A DNA stretch of 64,000 nt. Origin: Liolophura sinensis (Eukaryota; Mollusca; Polyplacophora; Chitonida; Chitonidae). Both the position numbers and the translations under genes were made by a program. Below, in pieces: positions 9,877 through 19,039 of this stretch (within the stretch, counting starts at the first letter, position 1; each line of letters opens with the position of its first letter). The notes beneath the pieces are model-generated. The model was not told the origin of the DNA and searched no databases. It worked only from the letters and a program-made list of their open reading frames with translations. The stretch lies in assembly GCF_032854445.1 (NCBI RefSeq), contig NW_027017955.1:310001-374000 (forward strand), given 5' to 3'.

Positions 9877-10974
9877 GAATGAATGAATGATTATGGCTTA
9901 ACGCCACATCGGCAATATTTCAGCCATATCGTGGCGAGAACAAGGTCAAAAAGTGAGATGGTTAAGGTTTTCGATATAATAATATGAACACCAAAAGTAA
10001 AACAAAAAGTACAGACATGTTTAAAATAGTATGAAAGAAAAATAAGAGTTAAAACTCGAAAACCAGGGGTTGTGCCCAGAGGGCAATGATATGCACTGAC
10101 TCGTTGTCTTGCTTATTGGCAATACAGAACAATAAATTTAAAAATCCCTTGATCCTTCAAATTTTAGCTATACAGGAATTAATTAGGAAGCTAATTAGAA
10201 GAGGTAAAGATATTATATTCTGCTGGATACCAAGTCATATTGGTATCCATGGAAACACAGTCGCAGACAGGGAGGCGAAAGCTGCCCTAAATAAACCCAT
10301 ATCTAAGATAAAAATCCCTTATACTGGCATGAAGTCCAATATTCTTAAATATATTCGTGGCCTTTGGCAGGGTGAATGGAACTTGCAGGTCCATAATAAA
10401 CTGCATGTTATTCATCCGGTCATTGGCTATAATTCATATACACTTGATATGTCTCGTAGAGACCAAGTCGTTTTAACCAGATGCCATATTGGGCATTCTC
10501 GTCTAACGCACAATTTCATACTAGATGGGAGCAGTGCTCCCGAGTGTGTTGGATGTGATGCTCAATATGGCATCAAACATATCTTGGTTGACTGTGTCGA
10601 CTTTGCCCATGTTGGGCAAAGATTCTACACAGTCAACTCTATATATGATTTATTTGACAGCATCGCTGGCGATGTTGTCATAAATTATTTGAAGGCCCTT
10701 GGCCTATATCATAAAATATAAAATTTAATTGTCACAAATATCTATAGATAAACAGTTATATACATATAGATTGATTTACACATATACTATAACCCTGGTT
10801 TTCGAGTTTTAACTCTTATTTTTCTTTTATACGATTTTTAACAGGTCTACTTTTTGTTTTACTTTTGATGTTTATATTATCATATCGAAAACCTTAACCG
10901 TCTCGCGTTTTCACCTTGTTCTCGCCACGATATGGCTGAAATATTGCCAATGTGGGGTTACGCCATATTCATTC
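9877..10974. mobile_element. Foldback structure: inverted LINE B 3' UTRs around an RNase H domain
   Basis: The left arm (9877 to ~10069) is a B 3' UTR in minus orientation beginning with the tail (GAAT)3. The right arm (~10793-10974) is a B 3' UTR in plus orientation ending in ATTCATTC. Between them lies a plus-strand RNase H segment. The whole therefore has ~190-bp imperfect inverted ends and looks like a foldback element. The simplest origin is two opposite 5'-truncated B insertions or a template switch. Right-arm change GTGGGG breaks the 3' hairpin stem found in other B copies. Confidence 0.8.
10086..10721 (+). CDS. LINE B RNase H / C-terminal fragment, open frame
   Basis: An open frame of 211 codons begins inside RNase H at MICTDSLSCLL, so the first two catalytic residues (in the YTDG and AEA motifs) are missing. 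It keeps CTDS and ADREAK, then the RCHIGHSRLTH and CVGCDAQYGIKHILVDC C-terminal motif. As a 5'-truncated piece it cannot be an active RNase H. The ATG at 10086 is an internal Met. Unit-specific: IPYTGM where the other units read IPYTDM. Confidence 0.75.
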   Translation: MICTDSLSCLLAIQNNKFKNPLILQILAIQELIRKLIRRGKDIIFCWIPSHIGIHGNTVADREAKAALNKPISKIKIPYTGMKSNILKYIRGLWQGEWNLQVHNKLHVIHPVIGYNSYTLDMSRRDQVVLTRCHIGHSRLTHNFILDGSSAPECVGCDAQYGIKHILVDCVDFAHVGQRFYTVNSIYDLFDSIAGDVVINYLKALGLYHKI

Positions 10975-11363
10975 TAGGTCAGTCGCCTTTCACGACAAGA
11001 TTATCTGCAGAGTCTATCGGAGCTGGGGCTTAACATATTTCCACTACACACTGCAAGTAGCTTGGGCCGTGGAAGGCCTAGTCGTGGAAGCAAATGAAAA
11101 CTGCGGGCCTGTATTCCAACAAATCCGACCAGGGTGTGGGGACCACCAGGTCCTGAGGAAGGATCTACTTTCCCTATCCCCCTGCGTGCGGTCCAAATAA
11201 ATGCATTTATTGCGTCAGGTAGAAACCTCAATCCACCAAATCCAGGTCTAACCTGACGCGTTTGACCATAGCAATGGAGATGAACCACGCGAGGTGCATA
11301 CGGCACGCTCTTTCGTGACCCACCACTTCTGCTAGGTCACGTGACCACAAGTTACTGCCCCTC
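10975..11363. other. Unrecognised 389 bp with palindrome and hairpin
   Basis: There is no similarity to the other pieces that I can see. It contains a perfect 16-bp palindrome AATAAATGCATTTATT (11196-11211). Immediately after comes an imperfect hairpin: arm GCGTCAGGTAGAAACCT at 11212-11228, arm AGGTCTAACCTGACGC at 11244-11259. A 12-bp palindrome GGTCACGTGACC with an E-box core lies at 11335-11346. Short frames on both strands look incidental. Confidence 0.5.
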
Positions 11364-11925
11364 CCCCCGTGGGATCTCCGGGGTCATAAGAGTAGGACCC
11401 CAGTTCTCTAGGCAAGACTGTCGTACGAGGCGACTAGCTTAGAGTGTGGTTCTGGTGAATAGAATAATTTCACAGCCTCCCTGGGCTTGTCGTACAAAGT
11501 GAATAAAAGGGTCAACCTGTTTGCCGTGGGTTGCGACCCGTGATAGGGGAGGACGGGATTCTGGTGCCTGAGGGCGGGTTGGCCTTGCGAGATCCTCACG
11601 TATAACAGTCTACTTCGGTCCTTACTTCTGCAAAGACGGCCGGTCGGAGGGCCCGTTCCGAGGTCACGCCAGTCCGGATGTCCGGGCATCAACCTTCATA
11701 TATCTCGATTTCGTATAAATTGACTACTTTCCGTGTTGGACGTTTTTAGTGAGATGTTGGGATGTCTGGACGGTGGTTGCGGGGTCAATCGACTTGGCCG
11801 TTTATAGTTTATTAGCCTGGCGGAGTATGAGCGAAGAATCCACCTTACCGAGGATGGCGTAGAACTCTCTGCTGCTTACCCGCAGGAGGCGTTCCATCGT
11901 ATATGTAATGGCACTCCGTTGCTGG
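11364..11925 (+). mobile_element. Third, diverged LINE B 5' UTR
   Basis: It begins CCCCCCGTGGGATCTCCGGGG and retains the landmarks of the other two 5' UTRs, including GTGGGTTGCGACCCGTGA, GAGGACGGGATTCTGGTG and the hairpin CTCTAGG/CTTAGAG at 11406-11444 with inner GTCG/CGAC. Divergence is much greater than between units, so it is an older insertion or another subfamily. It ends before any ORF1, at the junction with an inverted B 3' UTR. Confidence 0.78.
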
Positions 11926-12370
11926 TTAAGGTGGTTAAGGTTTTCGAAATGATGGCGAGAACATGAAAAATAAAACAAAAAGTACAGACATGTTTAAAAT
12001 CAGATAAGAAAAAACCAAACAAGTTAAAACTCCAAAACCAGTATATTTAAAAAGTACTATATCTGGAAAGCTATATGTATGTACCATTTTATCCATAAAT
12101 ATTAACACATAAACAAATTTATATTTTATGATATAGGCCAATGGTCTTCAAATATTTTATGACAACATCGCCAGCGATCATATATAGAGTTGACTGTATA
12201 GAATCTTTGCCGAACATGAGCAAAGTCAACCAGGGTATGTTTGATGCCGTATTCTGCATCACATCCAATATACTCGGGAGCACTGCTCCCATCTAGGATG
12301 AAATTGTGTGTCAGATGAGAATGCCCAATACGACACCTCGTTAAAACTACTTGGTCTCTGCGAGACATTT

Positions 12371-12517
12371 GACGGTCTGCCAGTAACCTGCGGATGGTCG
12401 TGGGTTTCCCCCGTGCTGTGAGCGGTTTCCACCCACCATAATGCTGGCCGCCGTCGTACAAGTGAAATATTCTTGAGTACGGCGTAAAACAACAATCAAA
12501 TCAAAAAAAAAAAAAAC
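12371..12517 (+). mobile_element. SINE fragment with poly(A) and 8-bp target duplication
   Basis: A 147-bp insert ending in A14 interrupts the B RNase H pseudogene. AGACATTT flanks it at 12363-12370 and 12518-12525. Its 3' part (CCACCATAATGCTGGCC ... GAAATATT ... GGCGTAAAAC) resembles a SINE tail I remember as abundant in molluscs. It carries the hairpin CGCCGT (12449-12454) / ACGGCG (12479-12484). It is probably 5'-truncated. Confidence 0.75.
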
Positions 12518-13036
12518 AGACATTTTACAATTATAGGCATTGTAGCCAATGACAGGGTGAATAGCATGCAGTTTATTGTGGATCTGCAAGACCCACCCGC
12601 CCTGCCAAAGGCGACAAATACATTTAAGAATATTAGACTTTGTCAGTATACGGTGTTTTAACCAGAGATACAGGTTTATACTGGGCAGCTTTCGCTTCCC
12701 TGTCCACGACTGTGTTTCTATGGATACCAGTGCGACTTGGTATCCAACAGAATATAATATCTTTACCTTTTTTAAATTAGTTTTCTATGTTTGCCTATTA
12801 TCTTAAGTATCAATGGATTTTTAAATCATTATTCTGAATTGCCAAAAGGCAGGACTGGGAGTCGCTGCATATCACTGCCCTCTGGGCATGCCCCGAGGAA
12901 ACATATGATAAGGCCAGGAGTATAGCCCTGGCCTGTGCAGAAAAGGTAGAAAATGAAGGTGGCAGACGAAGAGAAGTGACCCGCTGATCTAAGACAGCCG
13001 CAACCGCAACCCTGTCCCCATCCTTTGACCCGTCAG

Positions 13037-13055
13037 TATATATATATATATATAT
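13037..13055. repeat. (TA)9 microsatellite
   Basis: This tract lies inside the B RNase H pseudogene. With 19 bases here the minus-strand frame leaves the YTDG motif; unit 3 has 17 bases and stays in frame. Confidence 0.9.
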
Positions 13056-13320
13056 TTATAGTCTATATAATCAGCCTTCATGTTAGCAAAACTTTGCTCA
13101 ATAATAAGAGGATTTGTACTTGATTTATTATATTTACGTAGATCAAATATTAGTTCAGGGTGTGGAAGAAGCCAGGGAGGAGACTCCGGAAAAGACACTG
13201 GAGCTATATCCTCTTGCTCCATGTTAGCTCTCACAATATGGTCCCGTATACGCAGATCAAACGGAGGGATCTTGTCAGGACATTTATTAAATTTATCTAC
13301 ATATGATGGATTAAAAACAC

Positions 13321-13354
13321 AGCTTAAAGCTCATCCAACAAACCCTGCCTACGA
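13321..13354. other. 34-bp microinversion in LINE B RT
   Basis: Compared with the paralogous B copy at 7872-7905, this block is the reverse complement while both flanks stay collinear. As a result HPTNPAYE is readable on the plus strand, whereas RT reads HPTNPAYD on the minus strand in the other copy. Confidence 0.85.
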
Positions 13355-13750
13355 GTTAGTAGCATATTGAAGGCTAAGTTTTATACGTCGGTTATATAAA
13401 GAAGGCTCATTTTCCTCCACTTATAAACTCTCCACACGGGGATGTTCTAAAAGCACCAAGGCTGAACCTCAAACCTTGGTGATGAACAGGATCCAACATT
13501 TTAATATACGACTTCCTAGCGGAACCGTAAAAGATGGATCCATAGTCCAATTTAGACCTCACCAGAGAGCGATATAAGTTAGGTAAAACTGATCGGTCAG
13601 CACCCCAATCGATGCTTGACACGACCATAATTATATCGAGAGCCTTTGTACATTTAGCTTGAAACATTTTCATATGAGGTATAAAAGATAGCTTGCTATC
13701 AAATATTAGACGTAAAAATCTTCTTTGTCCAACAATTTTAACCTGTTTTA

Positions 13751-14016
13751 CGTGGTCATTGTGGAGATTCTGTATTATCCGTATTGTGAAGCTTTGGGAC
13801 TAGGCATGTTCACACTATGGGAACAGCTACAGTATATAGCACATAGAACCCGAGCAATAGCCAGTACATATACACCGAAGCGTGAGTCCGGGGGTCAGTA
13901 TAACCCGGTCAAACCAGTTTCTCGGCGACAAGTCCGCCTGCATGCGCACGGACTTTTAGTGTTCAACCACTGTGCCAGGTGCCTCTAAACAACACTTCTG
14001 TCACTCTTCTGAAATA
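13751..14016 (+). other. Unassigned leader before coiled-coil ORF1
   Basis: These 266 bp lie between the end of LINE B similarity and the ORF1 start. They could be the 5' UTR of the element that supplied ORF1. I recognise no promoter motif with confidence. Confidence 0.4.
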
Positions 14017-14829
14017 ATGGATCAGTTACAGATTATCATGGACAGGCTTGGTAAGTTAGATTCTATGGTGACAAGTGAAACACTGGAAAAAAAACTACAA
14101 AACACTGAAGCAAAAATAGTTACAAAGTTGACAAACCTAATTGAGCAGCAGGAAGCCAGAATCTTTACTTTAGAAAAAGAAAATGATACCCTTCGGGCAG
14201 ACATGCATGAATTAAGATTACAACACGAACAAGATCAAGAAGAACTGGCCAGGGTAAACAGAGATATGCGAAACTTAGAAGACAGGCAGAACGATTTGGA
14301 ACAATACTCCCCTAAACAAAGTATACGGATTTACGGTGTAGATGGGGATACAGCCACAGAAACAACTGACGAATGTTCCGAGAAAGTCGTTGACATCTTA
14401 ACATCCAAACTAAAGCTGTCACTGACGTCTAGCGACATAAGTATAGCGCAGAGATTGAGACCGAAAAGACCTGACTTAAACACAGAACCAAGGGGTGTAA
14501 TAGTAAAGTTCATATCACGACGACTTAAAGTTGAAGCGATAAAAAACAGAAGAGCCTTGAAAGGAGCAAACATTGTGATTAAGGAAGACCTAACGCAGAA
14601 AAAGCAGGCTATTTTAAAAGCAGCATCTGCACACCCCATGATTCAATCCGCCTGGTCAAGAGATGGCAAAATCTTCACCAAAGACTTCAACGAGGACGTA
14701 AGACAAGTGAAATCTACTGACTGCATAGACACTCTCATCAGTCTATCATCCCATACACCCAGAGTTCAAAGACCACGTGACCAAAGAAGTGGGAGGCCAA
14801 TAACCAACTCACCAGCCCCTATCAGCTAG
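14017..14829 (+). CDS. L1-type ORF1 protein (coiled coil plus RRM-like domain)
   Basis: The 270-residue protein from ATG 14017 has a heptad-rich coiled coil at about residues 20-105 (LEKKLQNTEAKI..., LEKENDTLRADM...). It then has LEQYSPKQSIRIYGV, the usual entry to the RRM-like domain of L1-type ORF1 proteins, RGVIVKFISRRLKVEAIKN, and a C-terminal part with IVIKEDLT and AWSRDGKIF. Such proteins trimerise and bind element RNA. No endonuclease or RT follows, so it is an orphan ORF1. An upstream in-frame ATG at 13972 is possible, but family similarity begins at 14017. The frame is intact in units 1 and 2 and broken by an extra A in units 3 and 4. Confidence 0.82.
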   Translation: MDQLQIIMDRLGKLDSMVTSETLEKKLQNTEAKIVTKLTNLIEQQEARIFTLEKENDTLRADMHELRLQHEQDQEELARVNRDMRNLEDRQNDLEQYSPKQSIRIYGVDGDTATETTDECSEKVVDILTSKLKLSLTSSDISIAQRLRPKRPDLNTEPRGVIVKFISRRLKVEAIKNRRALKGANIVIKEDLTQKKQAILKAASAHPMIQSAWSRDGKIFTKDFNEDVRQVKSTDCIDTLISLSSHTPRVQRPRDQRSGRPITNSPAPIS

Positions 14830-15187
14830 ATAACGATGGCTGCAATGTGAAGGATATATGCTATCTGATAACTCAGTTTGCTCTCGTAAAGAAAAAATCA
14901 TCTTAGAATTAATAGAGCATTTTAAGTTAACGAAGTACACAGCTTTAATGTGTCGAAAAAGAAATAGTATGCTCTTCTGCACAATAATATCAGAGATAAA
15001 TATGATGGGTGCGATCGGCCATAAGATCTGTCAAAACCTATCAGCTTTCCCAATATGTATTTTATTCGCCAGAATCCACCTTGCCTTTTATATTCCATTC
15101 TTGTGTATGATCTTCTATACTCATAAGCTATACCCAAATCACAACAGATCACTATATTTAGGAATTATTCCATGTCAGCTACAATAT
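14830..15187 (+). other. Unassigned 358 bp between ORF1 and LINE A tail
   Basis: It holds a 113-codon open frame from 14858, hydrophobic and Cys-rich near its C-terminal half, that runs a few codons into the LINE A tail. I find no known motif and no endonuclease start where ORF2 would be expected. It is probably a remnant of the ORF1-bearing element. Confidence 0.35.
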
Positions 15188-15213
15188 GTGAGTGAGTGAG
15201 TGAAAGTTTTAAC

Positions 15214-15247
15214 GTCGCTTTCAACAACATTTCAGTTTTATCGCGAC
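15214..15247 (-). promoter_or_regulatory. LINE A 3'-terminal RNA hairpin
   Basis: In the element RNA, GTCGC and GCGAC pair around a 24-nt loop containing GAAATGTT, just before the tetranucleotide tail. LINE B and the SINE have the same layout with other stem bases, so it is probably the site the RT recognises to start target-primed reverse transcription (inference). Confidence 0.7.
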
Positions 15248-15347
15248 AATAAAACGTCAAGTAGTCGATCTACTACGGATAATTCATTTACTATTCGGTC
15301 AAAAAAGGACACCAGAAGTCGCATAACAAACAGACGGTAGTTTAAAA

Positions 15348-18300
15348 TCACAGCTTTCCTGCCATACCAATGGTAGAGAGAAAATCAAAAATAGTATCAC
15401 TTTCTACAGAATTGAAAAGTTCTGAAAGAGAGCTCACGTGATAAAAGGAATCTCGTACAGGAGCAAAGTCGCCACAGTCAAGCAATATGTGCTTGACTGT
15501 GAACCGTTGATCACAAGCAAAGCAATGAGGAGCATCTTCTCCTTTCAACAAATACCCATGCGTAGCACGTGTGTGACCGATACGACACCTCCTCAAAATG
15601 CAAGAGCGGAGACGATGCCGTGAAAGGGAAGGCGCTGGACCAACAAACTGACGAATATCATGCAGTTTGTTGGTTGTCTGGTCATCCCATTGAGCCTGAA
15701 ACAAGCGCTTGATATAGGAGCAAATAAGTGAACGCAAGTCCGAATATGGAACGTCAGTTTGGGTAGTAACGGAATGCAAAGCCGCCTTCGCGGCTTCATC
15801 TGCAGCAGTATTTCCAGGGATATCCATATGCCCTGGCACCCAACAAAAGACAATGATAAAGTCTTCATTAAGTCGTTTAAACATCTCCCTGATAGACGGA
15901 ATGTCTGGATGTACAGGCGAACTAACCCAAATTGCCTGGAGGCAGCAAAGGGAGTCAGAGCAGATGAGAACTCTGCTACCTCCTAGCTTTGGAATGGACC
16001 GAAGTGCGCACAAAATTGCCTTGGTTTCTGCAGTAAATACAGAACAGGAATTTGGAAACCGAGTTGAAATGGTTCTAGGCCCAAGGACAGCGGCAGAAGC
16101 CACGCCATCATCATTCTTGGAACCGTCAGTGAATATGCGGTGATAAAATGGATACTTTGAACACATATTACTAAACTCCTGCTGGTATACTAAAGGGTTG
16201 GTGGAAGAATTCTTCAGGGAGGAGAGCGAGGTATCAACCTGAGGCTCAGGACATAACCACGGTGGATCTTCCTGGATGCGTATGGGGGTGATAGTATCCA
16301 GCCCAAGTCCAGCTGCTTGCACGTGTTCCTGAATGCGGACACCCAGTGGAGGAAAAATGGATGGCTTCTGAGCATATAAGTCTTCAAATTCCGGATGGAA
16401 GACACAATCAAAGGCCGGGTTGGATGGATTGGCTCTAAGCTTGGTGATATACTGTAAGGATGGTTCAGTTCTTCGAAGCTCCGGGGGAGGCTCGTTTGCC
16501 TCAACATACAGACTCTCCACAGGAGAGGTACGGAAAGCACCTAAGCACAACCGTAGGGCCTGGTGATGTATAGTATTGAGTTTCTTCAACTGGGAGCGCG
16601 ACGGACCTCCATAAACACTGCAGGCATAGTCTAGCTTAGAACGAATCAGTGCTCGATAGAGCTGAAGTAGGGTTTCGTGATCCCCTCCCCATCGAGCACT
16701 AGAGACAACCTTCAAAATATTAAGCGCCTTTAGGCATCTGGCTCTAAGATAATTAATGTGAGATTTAAATGTAAGGTGGTTATCGAAGATCACCCCGAGG
16801 AATTTTGCCTCCGGCACAACCTTGATGGGAGACCCATCTAAAAATACCTTGGGGTCTTCATGGGGGAAGTACTTCCGACAAAAGTGTACACAGTCTTCGA
16901 CTTGGAGAACTTAAATCCGTTCTCCAGTGCCCAGGCATGGATTTTGTTAAGACAAATCTGCAGCTGTCTCTCAATGGTGTGCATACCTTTGCCTCGACAA
17001 GAGATACCAAGATCGTCCACAAAAAGGGACGCATTCATACTAGGAGATAAAACTCTGGCAAGGCTATTAATCTTACTGCTAAAGAGAGTAACTGATAAAA
17101 TGCTGCCTTGAGGAACCCCCTGATCTTGTTCAAAGTAGTCAGATAGGGTAGCCCCAACCCGAACTTGGAAGTGACGATGGTCTAAGAATTTACGAATAAA
17201 GTCAGGAAGCCGACCTCTAAGTCCAAATCCATGCATATCTTTCAGAATGCCATATTTCCAAGTAGTGTCATATGCTTTTTCCAGATCAAAAAAGACAGAT
17301 ACGACATGGTCACGATTAACGATACCGTTCTTAATAAAGCATTCTAGACGAACAAGGTGATCAACAGTACTGCGATTCCTTCGAAATCCACATTGAATGT
17401 CGCTTATCAACTCATTAGTCTCCAAAATCCACACCATGCGATCGTTAATCATCCTCTCCATAGTCTTGCATACACAACTGGTTAAGGAAATAGGACGATA
17501 GTTATTTGGATCGGTAGAATCCTTTCCGGGCTTTGGGAGGGGGACAATAATAGCGTTTTGCCATGAGGCAGGAAAATTCCCGGAAATCCAAATGGTATTA
17601 AAAATTCCAAGAAGCACCCTCAAACAAGGAAGATTCTGGAAGGTGTCGTAAAAGCTGATAGTGGATATCATCTGGCCCTGGAGTTGAATCATGGGCCTTG
17701 CTCAGGGATGCGGATAGTTCATGTAGAGAAAATGTAGCATTGTAGGATTCTTCATTTGAGGATGTAAAATCAAGATAACTTGCCTCGGTCCGTTCCTTGT
17801 CACGCTGGAACTGAGGCAAGTAATTATCTGAAGACGAATGGTGCGCAAAAGAAGCGCCCAACCTATTGGCTATGTCAAGTTTTTCTGTCAAAGAATTATT
17901 CCCGTCTTTAAGATGATTGACAGTGACATTGGATCCCTTGCCTTTGCAGTGGATCATATTCCAGACTTTTGACATAGGGGTACGATGATTAATCTTAGAA
18001 ACATAACGTTTCCAAGAGTCACGTTTGGACTGTTTGATAGTCCTACAAGCTTTAGCTCCAGTACGCCTAACATCGTCTAAATTACCGGGAGATGGTCTAC
18101 ATCGGTACACGCGCTCAGCACGTTTCCTGAAACGCCTAGCTCGTTTACAGTCCTCCGTGAACCACGGTTTCTTAATACAGGGAACCGCACAAGATTTCGG
18201 GATACATTTGGAGGATACATTTGGAGGCTACATCGATTAGCTGATCCGAGAATAACTGGATAGGATCAACTGCATCAAGAAAAAGGTCGCTAGTAAGTGT

Positions 18301-19030
18301 TTCACCACACAGAACAGCAAAGCGGGGCCAGTCTGCTTAATCATAATTAAAGCGTGGAAGGGAGGAAGATACCGGCTCCTCAAGGGTAAGTATGGTGGGG
18401 AAGTGGTCGCTTCCGCACAGATCATCATGGACGCTCCAGCTGAATTCCGATCTTAGCCCTGCATCAGCCAGAGCTAAATCAAGGATCGAATAAATGCCCT
18501 TTGCAGGATGAAGGTAAGTATGTGTGCCATCATTTAAGTCGCATAGAGAGTTATTAGATATAAAATCCTCCAATACAGAGCCCTTCTGGTTACGTTTAGA
18601 GTCACCCCAGAGAACACTATGGGCATTAAAGTCACCCCAAAGAAGGCACGGTGTAGGTAATTGATCACATAGATTTTGCAGCTCTTGTTGGTGAAGAGTA
18701 GAAGAAGGTGGTATATAAATACAACAGATTGTTAATACTATACCCAGTATGATACGCACTGCCACCGCCTGCAAATCGGTGTTCAGTGCCATTTTATTGT
18801 GTATTACACCCTGCCTAATCAAAAGAGAAGAACCCCCTGATGCCTTTTCCATTCGTAGACGTGACAACAGCGTGATGACATACATAACCTCGACATTGAT
18901 AACTAGGATCAGTCAGAGTTTCCTGCAAGTTAAAAGCTATAGGACTGAGGTCTTGAGCTAACATCTGGAGCTCTGCGAGGTTATACCTCAATCCTCTACA
19001 GTTCCACTGTAAGATCTTTGTAGTAGCCAT
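15348..19030 (-). pseudogene. LINE A ORF2 (APE endonuclease, RT, RNase H), full length but broken
   Basis: The domain order is endonuclease (19030 to about 18330), linker, RT (about 17700-16860, with GVPQGS and FVDD), thumb and RNase H (16817-15348). RNase H catalytic residues sit in FTDGSK, TAETKA, CSDSL and ADEAAK. The C-terminus carries RCRIGHTRATH and CFACDQRFTVKHILLDC. Breaks are a frameshift near 18835, a TAA at 18337-18339, a 13-bp duplication at 18201-18226, a frameshift near 17625 and another near 16890. The RNase H part alone is an open frame of about 489 codons without an ATG at its beginning. The same lesions occur in every unit. Confidence 0.9.
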
Positions 19031-19039
19031 TATTAATAT

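Larger units (their letters stand above)
11926..13750 (-). mobile_element. Third LINE B 3' half, inverted and diverged
   Basis: On the minus strand this has the RT thumb, RNase H, C-terminal motif and 3' UTR of a B-like element, lacking the last ~70 bp and the tail of the 3' UTR. It contains a SINE insertion, a (TA)n expansion and a microinversion, each listed separately. RT similarity is traceable to about 13750. Confidence 0.78.
12126..13750 (-). pseudogene. LINE B ORF2 C-terminal pseudogene
   Basis: Recognisable blocks in minus-strand order are LYRSLVRSKLDYGS (13673-13407), PPWLLPHPELIFDLRKYNKS (13234-12989), an RNase H region, then RCRIGHSHLTHNF and GCDAEYGIKH (12461-12126). The frame is broken by the SINE at 12371, by (TA)9 at 13037 just before the TDG catalytic motif, by the inversion at 13321 and by further small changes. 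Confidence 0.8.
1..15975. repeat. Tandem unit 1 of ~16-kb macrosatellite-like array
   Basis: The sequence at position 1 recurs at 15976, 31942, 47708 and 63679 in the same orientation, and all features between recur in the same order. Phase is arbitrary because it is set by the window edge. This unit is 15975 bp. It carries the 8-A version of the coiled-coil ORF1, five CATT repeats at the end of the nested B fragment, and a private substitution in the foldback RNase H (G instead of D in the PYTDMK segment). Confidence 0.97.

Noticed and set aside
9877-10974. Twin-priming inversion of a single LINE B insertion
   Set aside because: Twin priming inverts an upstream, non-overlapping part; here both arms are the same 3' UTR.
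11001-11306. 101-codon minus-strand frame in the unassigned 389 bp
   Set aside because: No recognisable motif, and it overlaps the palindrome and hairpin; it looks incidental.
13080-13370. 96-codon plus-strand frame as a gene
   Set aside because: It is antisense to the RT pseudogene; its HPTNPAY segment comes from the microinversion.
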